Positions 52,432 through 61,914 of a stretch of 64,000 nucleotides of DNA are shown here, one piece after another. Position 1 is the stretch's first letter, and each line of letters opens with the position of its first letter. The notes beneath the pieces are model-generated. The model worked only from the letters and a program-made list of their open reading frames with translations, had not been told where the DNA came from and did not search any database. A program made the position numbers and the translations under genes. Source of the DNA: an uncultured Sulfitobacter sp. (lineage in GTDB: Bacteria; Pseudomonadota; Alphaproteobacteria; Rhodobacterales; Rhodobacteraceae); NCBI RefSeq assembly GCF_947497275.1, contig NZ_CANMFS010000002.1:372001-436000 (forward strand), in the 5' to 3' direction.

Positions 52432-52637
52432 TCGCTTTCTCCGTGGTTGCGTTTGTCTTCACCCGTCACGCGTGTCGCGCCGCCGGGGCGTTCCGTCGCG
52501 CGCTTCTCCTCATCCTGGGTTGCGACATCGCGTTGCAGATCGCCACCGGATCTTCCTTGCTGGGATACGCTGGTCTTGTCGCCCAGTACCTTTTCGGTGT
52601 CGCGGCTTCCGTCGTTCGATCGCTTTCTCTCGGCCAT
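52428..52637 (-). CDS. Small hydrophilic protein coupled to host-attachment gene
   Basis: A 69-residue, highly charged protein (AERKRSNDGSRDTEKVLGDK, then RATERPGGATRV) with no membrane segment and probably disordered. The ATG at 52637 is preferred because GGAGG lies 12 bases upstream; a longer start at 52655 would use the ribosome site as codons. Its stop overlaps the next start by four bases, which supports real translation. No family recognised. Confidence 0.6.
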   Translation of the reverse strand: MAERKRSNDGSRDTEKVLGDKTSVSQQGRSGGDLQRDVATQDEEKRATERPGGATRVTGEDKRNHGESE

Positions 52638-52704
52638 TGTACACGGTTCCTCCAATTAGGTTTGTCGAGAAGGAAACGCGTGAACCAATTGACGGTTCCA
52701 CAAA

Positions 52705-52735
52705 GAAACCCCCGCAAGCGTCGGCCTGCGGGGGT
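52705..52735 (-). terminator. Rho-independent terminator of sodB
   Basis: Perfect nine-base arms acccccgca (52708-52716) and tgcgggggt (52727-52735) are followed on the minus strand by TTTCTTT. It lies 35 bases past the sodB stop. Confidence 0.85.
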
Positions 52736-52769
52736 AAAGGGGTCTTCTGTCAATCCAGACGCGGCGCGT

Positions 52770-53369
52770 TTACATGCGCGAGGCGACGTTCTCCCAGTTT
52801 ACAAGGTTGTCGAGGAAATTCGACAGATAGTCGGGGCGCGCGTTGCGGAAATCGATGTAGTAGGAGTGCTCCCAGACATCGCATCCCAACAAGGCAGTCT
52901 GGTCGAAGCAGACCGGATTCACGCCGTTCTCGGTGTTTGTCACCTTCAGGCTGCCGTCCTTGTCCTTGACCAGCCACGCCCAGCCGGAGCCGAACTGGCC
53001 GCCGCCTGCCGATTTGAACTCGTCCTTGAATTTGTCGACCGACCCAAAGCTGTCAACGAGCGTCTTTTCAAGCTCGGACGGCATCGGATTGCTGCCCGGC
53101 GCCATCATCTCCCAGAACTGGTTGTGATTCCACAGCTGCGAGATGTTGTTGAAAATACCGCTTTGGGCCACCGCGTTCGGATCGTAGGTTCCTTTGATGA
53201 TCTCTTCGAGGGATTTGCCTTCCCACTCAGTGCCTTCGATCGCCTTGTTGCCATTGGTGACATAGGCGTTGTGGTGCTTGTCATGGTGATATTCCAGCGT
53301 CTCTGCGCTCATACCTTTGGATGCAAGTGCGTCGTGGGCATAGGGAAGATCGGGAAGTTCAAAAGCCAT
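52770..53369 (-). CDS. sodB: Superoxide dismutase, Fe/Mn family
   Basis: A 199-residue cytoplasmic superoxide dismutase. Metal ligands are in LEYHHDKHHNAYVTNGNK, QLWNHNQFWEMM and the DVWEHSYYIDFRNARPDY segment. The GSGWAWLVKDKDG stretch is standard. Whether iron or manganese is used is not certain; alphaproteobacterial enzymes of this type are usually iron. Confidence 0.96.
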   Translation of the reverse strand: MAFELPDLPYAHDALASKGMSAETLEYHHDKHHNAYVTNGNKAIEGTEWEGKSLEEIIKGTYDPNAVAQSGIFNNISQLWNHNQFWEMMAPGSNPMPSELEKTLVDSFGSVDKFKDEFKSAGGGQFGSGWAWLVKDKDGSLKVTNTENGVNPVCFDQTALLGCDVWEHSYYIDFRNARPDYLSNFLDNLVNWENVASRM

Positions 53370-53813
53370 TTCGGAGACTCCTTCTGTTTATTTAAGGTCT
53401 GCTTCAAATGAAGCGCGCAACGGCCCCGCGTCAAGGGGGCAGCGCATCAAACTTGGTCGCGCACGACCGGCCTACGGTAACGGCTCAGGACCGGGAATGC
53501 ATCGGATTGGCCAGGCTGATGCGGCATTTGCAAGCGTGTCCCGCCGACCGGCGCTGCGGAGGCTGTCGCCGCGCGCAGGCGCGAACCGGGCCCATCGCCC
53601 TGCCAAGCGAATCCGAGCAAACTGGGATCGCCCTATCACGGGCGCAGTTGCATACCGCGATACCCCCTTACGCCCCTAGGCCAGCAAGAGCGCGCGACGG
53701 CGCGGATAACGGCAGACCGGGCGCATGACCGCACGCCTCACGCTGTTTCATGTCAAGAGCGGGCCTCGGCGGCACACCCCGCCTTCTGGTCCGTGTACTA
53801 TCAAACCATCAGA
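53370..53813. other. Intergenic region between sodB promoter and soxG
   Basis: This 444-base gap holds the sodB promoter on its left side. Open frames within it are shadows without protein-like sequence or ribosome sites. I see no repeat or operator. Confidence 0.5.
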
Positions 53814-54383
53814 TCAGAACAGGTCGACTTCCGATCCCTTTTGCGACGCGACACCGAGCAGATCAAAGACATATTGCGCGCTCGAACGGAAACAGATCAG
53901 ACGCACGACATCTTCTTCGGGCATCCAGAAAGCCGCGGCCACTTGGCCAAGGCGCGTGCGGCGGAACATGCCCGGTGTGAACACCTCGGGGTGCAGATCG
54001 ACGGGCGCCAGTTTTGCCATCACCTCGCGTACCCGTGCGCCGCGCAGCTCGAATACGGCCCGCGCGTCGGAGACATTGACCGCCAGCGCGTGATGTTTTG
54101 CCAGCTTGCCATTAAGATCGCCCAGCTTGCCGGCGACATCGTCGTATCGGCACAGGATCAACAACTCATCCGGGGACATCCACGCAATGCCGCGGTCCAG
54201 TTCCATCAGGCATCGGCCTTGGTTCGGAATATTGACGCCGCCCGCGGCAATCGCGGCCTTCTGGAACGGCTTGGCCGACAGATCGCCGCGCAGGGTGATC
54301 ATGCCAACCGGCCCGATTTCGCAGATCGAAACCAGACCTTCGGAGTTGGTCGCGTGGTGCAGGGCGGAAACAGGGTCAGACAT
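53814..54383 (-). CDS. soxG: Sarcosine oxidase gamma subunit
   Basis: A 189-residue subunit of heterotetrameric sarcosine oxidase. GPVGMITLRGDLSAKPF and LDRGIAWMSPDELLILCR are family signatures. It lies at the end of soxBDAG and overlaps soxA by eight bases. The complex oxidises sarcosine to glycine, hydrogen peroxide and methylene-THF. Confidence 0.94.
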   Translation of the reverse strand: MSDPVSALHHATNSEGLVSICEIGPVGMITLRGDLSAKPFQKAAIAAGGVNIPNQGRCLMELDRGIAWMSPDELLILCRYDDVAGKLGDLNGKLAKHHALAVNVSDARAVFELRGARVREVMAKLAPVDLHPEVFTPGMFRRTRLGQVAAAFWMPEEDVVRLICFRSSAQYVFDLLGVASQKGSEVDLF

Positions 54384-57300
54384 CTTGCTTGGTCCCTTCT
54401 TTGTCGTAGAACACCGGATCGACGATTTTCGCCTGATAGGTCTTGCCGTCCGTTCCGGGGAAATCAAGCACCTCGCCCATCCGGTCGGGACCGTGCAACA
54501 CGAGGCCCATCGCGATGCCCTTGTCCAGCGTCGGAGAATGATAGCTGGACGTCACGCGACCGATCATATTGCGCTGGCCGTTCTCGTTCTTGCCTTCACC
54601 CACGGCATAGGCGCCATCGGGCAGTGTCGATCCATCGACGGTTTCGAGGCCCACCAGCTTCCAACGGTCGGGATCTGCCATATGCGACCGTTCCTGTGCG
54701 CGTTTGCCCAGATAATCGTCCTTTTTCTTCGACAACGCCCAGTGCAGCCCAAGATCCTGTGGGATCACGGTGCCGTCAGTCTCGTCGCCGATCATGATGA
54801 ACCCCTTCTCGGCGCGCAGGATGTGCAACGCCTCGGTGCCGTAGGGCGCGGCCCCCAAATCCGCGCCCACCGCCAGCAGCGTATCCCACAACGCCTGTCC
54901 GTGGCTCGCGTCAACCGCAATCTCGTACGACAGTTCGCCCGAGAAAGAGATCCGGTAGATCCGCACGGCATAACCGCCAAGCGTGCCTTCCGCCCATTCC
55001 ATGAACCCAAGCGCCTCTTTCGAGACATCCACCCCGCCCAGACGCTCAAGTGCTTTCCGCGCGTTCGGACCAACCACTGCGATCTGGGCGTATTGTTCCG
55101 TCACGTTGGCGACGTAGACTTGCCAGTCCCACCACTCGGTCTGGAGCCATTCCTCCATATGGGCGTGAATCCGTTCGGCGCCGCCGGTGGTGGTGTGGCA
55201 CAGCCAGGTGTCGTCGTCGATGCGCGCCACGACGCCGTCGTCGATCAGGAACCCGTTGTCGTTGCACATCAGCCCATAGCGGCACTTGCCGGGCTTCAGC
55301 GTGCTCATCATGTTGGTGTAGAGCATGTCGAGAAACTTGCCCGCGTCCGGCCCCTTGACGATGATCTTGCCCAGCGTGGACGCATCAAGCAAGCCCAATT
55401 TCTGCCGCGTGTTGGTCACTTCGCGCATCACCGCGTCACGGGTGCTTTCGCCCTCGCGCTTGTACGCATAGGGACGACGCCACTGGCCGACCGGCTCCCA
55501 CTGCGCGCCGTTTGCGTCGTGCCAGTCGTGCAGCGGTGTCCGGCGCACGGGCTGGAACACCGCATCGCGCGCCTCGCCCGCGATCGCGCCCATCGAAATC
55601 GGGTGGTACGGCGGTCGGAAAGTGGTGGTGCCGACCGCAGGAATATCCTCGTTCAAAGCACCAGCGAGTACCGCCAAACCATTAATGTTGCTCAATTTTC
55701 CCTGATCCGTGGCCATACCCAACGTGGTATACCGCTTTGCGTGCTCGACCGAGACGAAGCCCTCTTGCGCGGCAAGCCGCACATCCGACACCTTGACGTC
55801 GTTCTGGTAATCCAGCCAAGCCTTCTCGCGCAGCTTCACGCTGGCCCCCTGCGGCATCAGCCACACCGGCGCCATCGGAGCCTCTTCGCGGCGCTCGCCC
55901 TTGGGCGCCGCCACCGCGCGCGGCAGCTTCAACCCCAGCGTGCGCGTCACCCCGTCGGCTGCTGCAAAGGCATCGTTGAGCACATCGTCGAGCTGGAACA
56001 TGCCCGACGCCGCACCGGCGGTGGTTACGAACTGAGCCCCGTCCGCCCCCAGCGGCGGATGATCGGGGTGCGGGCTGAAACAGGCGTTGCCGGTGTCCCA
56101 GCGCAGCTTGCCACCGCAGTGAGACCACAGGTGCACTACCGGCGACCAACCGCCCGACATCGCAACCGCGTCGCATGCAATCTCTTCAAGCACGGCCCCC
56201 GCGCCCGCCTGACTGCACACGGCAACGCCGGTCACGCGCTTGACGCCCTTCACCGACGAGATCGCATGCCCCATCAGCACGCGAATGCCCAACGCCTTCG
56301 CCTGGGCCATGAGTTCGCTGTCTTGGGGCAACACGCGCGCATCAAGGATCGCGGGCACGTCGAGACCCGCATGTTTCAGGGCTATGGCGGTCAGATAGGC
56401 ATCATCGTTGTTGGTGACAACGACGGTCCGGTCGCCGACCGACACGCCCCAGTTAACCACATAATCGCGCATCGCCGCGGCCAGCATCACGCCCGGAATG
56501 TCGTTTCCGGCAAAGCTCAGCGGTCGTTCAAGCGCGCCCGTCGCCGTGATGATGTGGCGCGCGCGCACCCGCCAGAGCCGGTGGCGCGGTCCATCCAGAT
56601 CCGGCGCGTGATCGGTCAGCCGCTCGTACCCCAGCACATAGCCGTGGTCATAGACCCCCGCGCCCATCGTGCGGGTGCGCAAGGTCACGTTCTCCATCCC
56701 TGCAAGCTCCGTCAGGGTCGCATCGATCCAGTCCTGCGCGGGCGCGCCGTCAATCTCACCGCGGTCGACGGGCGTGCGACCGCCCCAGTGGGCGTATTGT
56801 TCCATCACGATGACACGCGCGCCGGTCAGCGCCGCCGCGCGCGCTGCCTCCAGTCCCGCGACACCGCCGCCGATGACCAGAACGTCGCAGAACGCGTGAA
56901 CGTGCTCGTAGGTGTCGCCGTCACGCTCTTTGGGCGCTTTGCCAAGGCCCGCCGAGTGCCGGATGAACGGCTCGTAGACATGCTTCCACAGCGGGCGCGG
57001 ATGGATGAACATCTTGTAATAAAAGCCCGCCGGCAGGAAGCGGCTGAGGTATTTGTTGATCGCGCCCACGTCGAATTCAAGGCTGGGCCAGTGGTTCTGG
57101 CTTTCGGCGTAAAGATCCTCGAAAAGCTCCGTGGTGGTGACACGCGCGTTCGGCTCAAAGCGGTCGCCGCGCCCTAGATTGACCAGCCCGTTCGGCTCTT
57201 CGGGGCCAGCCGCCACCACGCCGCGCGGGCGGTGGTATTTGAACGACCGGCCCACCAGCATCTGGTCATTCGCCAGCAGCGCGGAGGCCAGCGTATCGCC

Positions 57301-57393
57301 CTCGTAGCCGCGCATCTCTGTGCCGTTGAAACGGAACGACAGGGCGTTGGATTTGTTCAACAGGCGGCCGCCTGTGGCGAGACGGGTGCTCAT
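54376..57393 (-). CDS. soxA: Sarcosine oxidase alpha subunit
   Basis: A 1005-residue subunit. The N-terminal part contains the plug-like 2Fe-2S-type fold and NAD site (VIGGGVAGLEAARAAAL at about residue 175). The C-terminal half is a GcvT-like folate-binding domain (SGELSYEIAVDASHGQALWD, LRAEKGFIMIGDETDGT). Length is normal. It carries the NAD and the methylene-THF-forming site. Confidence 0.97.
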   Translation of the reverse strand: MSTRLATGGRLLNKSNALSFRFNGTEMRGYEGDTLASALLANDQMLVGRSFKYHRPRGVVAAGPEEPNGLVNLGRGDRFEPNARVTTTELFEDLYAESQNHWPSLEFDVGAINKYLSRFLPAGFYYKMFIHPRPLWKHVYEPFIRHSAGLGKAPKERDGDTYEHVHAFCDVLVIGGGVAGLEAARAAALTGARVIVMEQYAHWGGRTPVDRGEIDGAPAQDWIDATLTELAGMENVTLRTRTMGAGVYDHGYVLGYERLTDHAPDLDGPRHRLWRVRARHIITATGALERPLSFAGNDIPGVMLAAAMRDYVVNWGVSVGDRTVVVTNNDDAYLTAIALKHAGLDVPAILDARVLPQDSELMAQAKALGIRVLMGHAISSVKGVKRVTGVAVCSQAGAGAVLEEIACDAVAMSGGWSPVVHLWSHCGGKLRWDTGNACFSPHPDHPPLGADGAQFVTTAGAASGMFQLDDVLNDAFAAADGVTRTLGLKLPRAVAAPKGERREEAPMAPVWLMPQGASVKLREKAWLDYQNDVKVSDVRLAAQEGFVSVEHAKRYTTLGMATDQGKLSNINGLAVLAGALNEDIPAVGTTTFRPPYHPISMGAIAGEARDAVFQPVRRTPLHDWHDANGAQWEPVGQWRRPYAYKREGESTRDAVMREVTNTRQKLGLLDASTLGKIIVKGPDAGKFLDMLYTNMMSTLKPGKCRYGLMCNDNGFLIDDGVVARIDDDTWLCHTTTGGAERIHAHMEEWLQTEWWDWQVYVANVTEQYAQIAVVGPNARKALERLGGVDVSKEALGFMEWAEGTLGGYAVRIYRISFSGELSYEIAVDASHGQALWDTLLAVGADLGAAPYGTEALHILRAEKGFIMIGDETDGTVIPQDLGLHWALSKKKDDYLGKRAQERSHMADPDRWKLVGLETVDGSTLPDGAYAVGEGKNENGQRNMIGRVTSSYHSPTLDKGIAMGLVLHGPDRMGEVLDFPGTDGKTYQAKIVDPVFYDKEGTKQDV

Positions 57394-57442
57394 ATGCGGG
57401 TCTCCGGTGAAGAATAGGAGGAAAGGAAGGGCGCGCGCACGA

Positions 57443-57766
57443 TCAGGCGCCCTCGCGCCAGCCGGGGCGTTTGGCGTCGATCAGCTCCAACAGGTCTGCG
57501 GGCGGCTCGGTGGTTTGCGCAGGATAGGTGCCGAACACCTCCAGCGTCACGGTATCGCGCGCCATGAGGAACCACTTACCGCAACCGTACTGGTGCCGCC
57601 AACGTTCAAAATGCACCCCCTTGGGGTTCTTGCGCATGAACAGATAGGTTTCCATGTCGTCATCCGAGGAACCGACGGTATGACGCGTGATATGCGCCTC
57701 GCCGTGGGCGTGGAATTCGGTTTCCTCGGCGGTGACGCCGCAGCAGGGACAGGATACGATCAGCAT
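57443..57766 (-). CDS. soxD: Sarcosine oxidase delta subunit
   Basis: A 107-residue subunit with zinc-binding SCPCCGVTAEETEF and YGCGKWFLMARDTVT. Slightly longer than many delta subunits. It has its own GAGGAAA ribosome site. It follows the inserted AT-rich gene by 14 bases. Confidence 0.94.
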   Translation of the reverse strand: MLIVSCPCCGVTAEETEFHAHGEAHITRHTVGSSDDDMETYLFMRKNPKGVHFERWRHQYGCGKWFLMARDTVTLEVFGTYPAQTTEPPADLLELIDAKRPGWREGA

Positions 57767-57780
57767 TAGGGTTTCCTCAG

Positions 57781-58446
57781 TTAAAACTCAAGACTAGGGA
57801 AATCACTCCCGAAATGAGAACGAGCAGCAGAGTTGAATTCTTGAAGCAAAAGCTTCGCCTCTTTCCTATCTTTTTCAAAATACTCTACTAGTGAGCCAAT
57901 AATTTGATTAACGCTACCTGCCTTTACTTCGTCTAATAGCTTATCAGTGCCCTCAAGGTTGAAAGTAAATCCTCCTCCATCGACCGACGTGATATGGCTT
58001 TCTAAAAAGACATCGTACTCTTCCCGTGCTCTATTGAAACGCGTAAGGGCAACATCCGCATGCAGAGCTCTAAACTGCAACTCGTAAATCCTTGATGCAA
58101 GTCCACCATCGGAATCTAGTAGAAACTTGAGGTCTTCGCTTGTAACTAGTTCGAAGAGGGTCCCTGCGCTCACGATCGGCCTCACAAAAGCGGCGGGTTC
58201 AAGCGACGGATTTGGTCCGCCGAACTCATTGAATGCGGAATCAAGCACCTGCGCATTTTTTTCTATGAAGTTATATGTAGACAGCAATTTATAGAATGCG
58301 TGATAAGCTCGATTGGCTTCAGCTTTACGGATTTCCTTCGTCCGTTGATGGCTAGCAGTCCATGTTGCGAGAGAAAACACCGATACTGAGCTTACTAAGG
58401 ATATTCCGCCTCCTAGGAGAATTGGCCAGACTGTCGCCGAGTCCAT
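57781..58446 (-). CDS. AT-rich gene inserted in the sox operon; membrane-anchored hypothetical protein
   Basis: A 221-residue protein with no recognised family. One N-terminal membrane segment (WPILLGGGISLVSSVSVFSL) is followed by KEIRKAEANRAYHAFYKLL and a helical, charged cytoplasmic region. Its base composition stands out: two 60-base lines I counted at 57901 and 58261 are 40% and 35% GC, against 70% at 58981 in soxB. It starts at ATG 58446, sharing a base with the soxB stop (TGATG), and ends 14 bases before soxD. This suggests horizontal acquisition with retained translational coupling. No mobile gene or terminal repeat is visible. Confidence 0.88.
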   Translation of the reverse strand: MDSATVWPILLGGGISLVSSVSVFSLATWTASHQRTKEIRKAEANRAYHAFYKLLSTYNFIEKNAQVLDSAFNEFGGPNPSLEPAAFVRPIVSAGTLFELVTSEDLKFLLDSDGGLASRIYELQFRALHADVALTRFNRAREEYDVFLESHITSVDGGGFTFNLEGTDKLLDEVKAGSVNQIIGSLVEYFEKDRKEAKLLLQEFNSAARSHFGSDFPSLEF

Positions 58447-59690
58447 CAGTGTGCCACCCCCGCCGCAACCGACTCATCAATAAACCGCCCTTCGGTGAAC
58501 CGCTCCAATCCGAACGCGTCTATCAGCGGTGAGCGGCCCTTGGCCATCAGTTCGGCCATCGCCCAGCCGGATCCGGGAATCGCCTTGAACCCGCCTGTGC
58601 CCCAGCCGCAGTTAATGAAGATACCGTCGACGGGTGTCTTGCTGAGGATCGGGGAGCGGTCGCCGGTGACGTCCACGATGCCGCCCCATTGGCGCAGCAT
58701 CTTGAGCCGCGACACCATCGGGAATGTCTCGATCAGCGCGCGCACGGTTTCCTCGATGTGGTGGAAACTGCCGCGCTGGGTGTAGTTGTTGTAGCCGTCG
58801 GTGCCACCGCCGATGACCATCTCGCCCTTGTCAGACTGGCTCATGTACCCGTGGACTGTGTTGGCCATCACGACCACGTCCATGCAGGGCTTGATCGGCT
58901 CTGACACCAGCGCCTGAAGCGCCACGGATTCGATCGGCAGACGAAAGCCCGCCAGATCGGCCAGATGCCCCGAATGCCCCGCCACGACCATGCCGACCTT
59001 GTCACAGGCGATGTCGCCGCGCGTGGTCTGCACGCCGGTGACCTTGCCGCCAGACGTCTGCACGCCGGTGACTTCGCATTTCTGGATGATATCCATACCC
59101 ATGTCCGAGCACGCCCGGGCGTACCCCCACGCGACCGCATCGTGACGCGCCGTGCCGCCGCGCGCCTGCCACAGCCCGCCCAGCACCGGATAGCGCGGCC
59201 CCGACAGATTGATGATCGGCACCAGCTCCTTGACCTTTTCGGGGCCGATGAACTCCGTGGTGACGCCTTGCAGCATGTTGGCATGGGCCGTGCGCTTGTA
59301 TCCGCGCACCTCGTGTTCAGTCTGCGCCAGCATGATTACGCCGCGCGGGCTGAACATGACGTTGTAATTCAGATCCTGGCTCATCGTCTCGTAGAGCGAG
59401 AGGGATTTCTCGTAGATCGCCGCCGACGGATCCTGAAGGTAGTTCGAGCGGATGATGGTGGTGTTGCGCCCGGTGTTGCCACCGCCAAGCCAGCCCTTTT
59501 CGATCACCGCGACATTGGTGATGCCGAAATTCTTGCCAAGGTAATATGCCGTGGCAAGGCCGTGCCCGCCTGCCCCGACGATCACAACGTCATAGCGTTT
59601 CTTCGGTGCCGCATCGCGCCATGCACGGGTCCAGCCGGTGTGGTGGCGCATCGCTTCGCGCGCCACGGCAAATACGGAATATTTCTTCAT
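58446..59690 (-). CDS. soxB: Sarcosine oxidase beta subunit
   Basis: A 414-residue flavoprotein with FAD loop IVGAGGHGLATAYYLGKN and the covalent-FMN-site histidine region (KYSVFAVAREAMRHH and following). The C-terminus FIDESVAAGVAH is the normal end, so the inserted gene did not cut the protein. It is the first gene of the sox cluster, 236 bases from divergent ccmI. Confidence 0.97.
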   Translation of the reverse strand: MKKYSVFAVAREAMRHHTGWTRAWRDAAPKKRYDVVIVGAGGHGLATAYYLGKNFGITNVAVIEKGWLGGGNTGRNTTIIRSNYLQDPSAAIYEKSLSLYETMSQDLNYNVMFSPRGVIMLAQTEHEVRGYKRTAHANMLQGVTTEFIGPEKVKELVPIINLSGPRYPVLGGLWQARGGTARHDAVAWGYARACSDMGMDIIQKCEVTGVQTSGGKVTGVQTTRGDIACDKVGMVVAGHSGHLADLAGFRLPIESVALQALVSEPIKPCMDVVVMANTVHGYMSQSDKGEMVIGGGTDGYNNYTQRGSFHHIEETVRALIETFPMVSRLKMLRQWGGIVDVTGDRSPILSKTPVDGIFINCGWGTGGFKAIPGSGWAMAELMAKGRSPLIDAFGLERFTEGRFIDESVAAGVAH

Positions 59691-59926
59691 CGCAGGTGTC
59701 CCCGGTGTGGCTGTGGGATGGATTCGGGCGCGCGCCGGCGCTGTGGCTTCTTCATGGGGGAGCCGCCAGAAATGAGGATACTCCGCGCGGCATTACGTAT
59801 CAGGTTTACGACATCCGCCGCAATCACCGACATCACATCGGGGCTATTCGTCGCGCAGGCAGCTTTGAACCCTTTTGCTAACCCCGCCGGCACGGTAAAG
59901 GGGGCGCAGACTATAAAGGTGATTTC

Positions 59927-61156
59927 ATGCTGAGTTTCTGGGCCGCCGCGACGGTGATGACTTTGATGGTTGCGGGCGTTCTCGTACAGGCGGTCGTGCG
60001 TGGGCGCGACCGTGCCCCGGGGTCGCGTGCGGCGTCCGATGTGGAGGTCTACCGCGCCCAGATCGACGAGATCGAACGCGACGTCGCGCGCGGTGTGATC
60101 GATCCGGCGGACGCGGAGCGGGTCCATGCGGAAATCGCACGCCGGTTGCTGAGTGCTGACAAGGCGCTTGCACAGGAAAAAGCGGCGTCGGGCCGTGCGC
60201 CGGTCGTCGCGGCGCTCGCGCTCATCGTGCTCGGCGTCGTGGGCAGTGTCGGTGCCTACTGGTGGATCGGCGCGCCCGGCTATGGCGACATGGCGCTGAA
60301 AGACCGGATCGCCTATGCCGAGGAGTTGCGCCAATCGCGCCCCGATCAGGCGGCGGCGGAAGCCTCGCTGCCAGATGCAGCCCTGCCCGGGAACATCGAA
60401 CCGCGCTATGCCGAGTTGATGGAGCGACTGCGCGAAACGGTTTCGGAGCGCCCTGACGATTTGCAAGGTCATGTGCTTCTGGCACAGCAGGAGCGGCGGC
60501 TTGGCAATTACAGGGCTGCGAAAGAAGCGCAGGGCGAGGTGCTTCGGCTGAAGGCGGATGCGGTCACGGCGGAAGATCTGGCGTCCTTTGGTGAGTTGCA
60601 GGTTCTGGCGGCGGGCGGGTATGTCTCGCCCGAGGCCGAAATGAGCCTGCGCGCCGCCCTGGTTCAGGATCGTAAAAACGGAACGGCGCGGTATTATTTA
60701 GGGCTGATGCTGTTGCAGACCGGCAGGCCGGATCAGGCGTTCCGTATCTGGGGCGCATTGCTGCGGGCAGGCCCCGAAGACGCCCCATGGATCGCGCCAA
60801 TCCTTACCCAGATCGAGGAACTCGCCCGGCTTGCCGGTGTGCGCTATTCCATCCCTGCAATCGGTGGCGGCACCGCTCCCGGCCCCAGCGCCGAGCAGGT
60901 GGCAGATGCCGAGAACATGACACCCGCCGAACGGATGGAGATGATCGGGTCGATGGTCGCGGGACTGTCGGACCGGTTGGCGACCGAGGGCGGACCGGCG
61001 ACCGACTGGGCGCGGCTGATCGCCTCGCTGGGTGTGTTGGGCGAACGCCAGCGCGCCGCCGCGATCCACGCCAATGCCGTGGAGGTTTTCGCAACCGACG
61101 CGGGCGCGCTCGATCTCATCAACGAAGCGGGCCGCCGTGCGGGAGTGATCGATTGA
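59927..61156 (+). CDS. ccmI: Cytochrome c biogenesis protein CcmI
   Basis: A 409-residue protein with two membrane segments (SFWAAATVMTLMVAGVLVQA and VVAALALIVLGVVGSVGAYW) separated by a cytoplasmic leucine-zipper-like loop, then a periplasmic TPR domain ending in GLSDRLATEGGPATDWARL. It chaperones apocytochrome c to CcmFH. It lies 27 kb away from ccmABCDG. Its stop overlaps the ruvX start. Confidence 0.93.
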   Translation: MLSFWAAATVMTLMVAGVLVQAVVRGRDRAPGSRAASDVEVYRAQIDEIERDVARGVIDPADAERVHAEIARRLLSADKALAQEKAASGRAPVVAALALIVLGVVGSVGAYWWIGAPGYGDMALKDRIAYAEELRQSRPDQAAAEASLPDAALPGNIEPRYAELMERLRETVSERPDDLQGHVLLAQQERRLGNYRAAKEAQGEVLRLKADAVTAEDLASFGELQVLAAGGYVSPEAEMSLRAALVQDRKNGTARYYLGLMLLQTGRPDQAFRIWGALLRAGPEDAPWIAPILTQIEELARLAGVRYSIPAIGGGTAPGPSAEQVADAENMTPAERMEMIGSMVAGLSDRLATEGGPATDWARLIASLGVLGERQRAAAIHANAVEVFATDAGALDLINEAGRRAGVID

Positions 61157-61629
61157 TCCACGAAACAACGGAAGAATTCGCCGCAAACCTGCCGCCGATG
61201 CAGGCACTAATCGGCCTCGATCTGGGGGAAAAGACGATTGGCGTGGCGGTTACTGACAGCTTTTTGTCCGTGGCCACACCGCTTGAGACAGTACGCCGAA
61301 AGAAGTTCGGGCTCGACGCCGCGCGGCTGACCGAGATCATTGCGGGCCGTGCCATCGGTGGCCTGGTTCTTGGTCTGCCGTTCAACATGGACGGCTCAGA
61401 GGGTCCGCGCTGCCAGTCCACCCGCGCGTTCGCGCGCAATTTTGCGCGGCTGCATCCGGATCTGCCTATCGGGTATTGGGATGAACGATTGTCGACGGTT
61501 GCTGCGGAACGCGCGCTGCTGGAGGCGGATACGACCCGCAAACGTCGCGCGCAGGTGATCGACCACGTTGCGGCAGCCTATATCCTGCAGGGTGTATTGG
61601 ACAGGCTGCGGATCTTGCGCAATACCTGA
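61153..61629 (+). CDS. ruvX: Holliday junction resolvase-like protein RuvX (YqgF)
   Basis: A 158-residue RNase H-fold protein with LIGLDLGEKTIGVAVTD, LPFNMDGSEGPRCQSTRAF, WDERLSTVAAERALL and VIDHVAAAYILQGVLD, which hold the catalytic acids. The chosen TTG at 61153 overlaps the ccmI stop (TTGA) and gives IHETTEEFAANLPP, an N-terminus like that of other roseobacter RuvX proteins; the ATG at 61198 would remove it. Acts in 16S rRNA maturation in E. coli. Confidence 0.93.
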   Translation: MIHETTEEFAANLPPMQALIGLDLGEKTIGVAVTDSFLSVATPLETVRRKKFGLDAARLTEIIAGRAIGGLVLGLPFNMDGSEGPRCQSTRAFARNFARLHPDLPIGYWDERLSTVAAERALLEADTTRKRRAQVIDHVAAAYILQGVLDRLRILRNT

Positions 61630-61671
61630 ACAGAAATCGGCGGTCGGGGACCGTACGGAAGGGGAACCGGA

Positions 61672-61911
61672 ATGAGCGACGACATCTGGAAGCGCGATGA
61701 AGTGGAAAGCCCTTGTATCAAGATCTGCGTAGTGCATCCCGAAAGCCGGTTGTGCACCGGATGCCTGCGGTCGATAGACGAGATCGGCGCTTGGTCGCGG
61801 ATGACGCCGGACGCCCGGCGGGCCGTCATGGACGCCCTGCCCGCGCGTGCGGAGACATTTTCAAAGCGGCGCGGCGGACGTGCGGCGCGGCTGGCCGCAC
61901 GCGACCGCTAG
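61672..61911 (+). CDS. DUF1289 protein
   Basis: A 79-residue protein with ESPCIKICVVHP and LCTGCLRSIDEIGAWSRM, giving the four-cysteine DUF1289 pattern (CxxxC and CxxC), probably a zinc or iron-sulfur site. It ends basic. GGGAACCGGA lies before the ATG. Function unknown. Confidence 0.9.
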   Translation: MSDDIWKRDEVESPCIKICVVHPESRLCTGCLRSIDEIGAWSRMTPDARRAVMDALPARAETFSKRRGGRAARLAARDR

Positions 61912-61914
61912 GGA

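Noticed and set aside
54106-57177. 1023-residue plus-strand frame opposite soxA
   Set aside because: Shadow of soxA; the long open frame results from high GC content and lack of stop codons in antisense.
59687-60472. 261-residue minus-strand frame opposite ccmI
   Set aside because: Shadow of ccmI and the soxB-ccmI gap.
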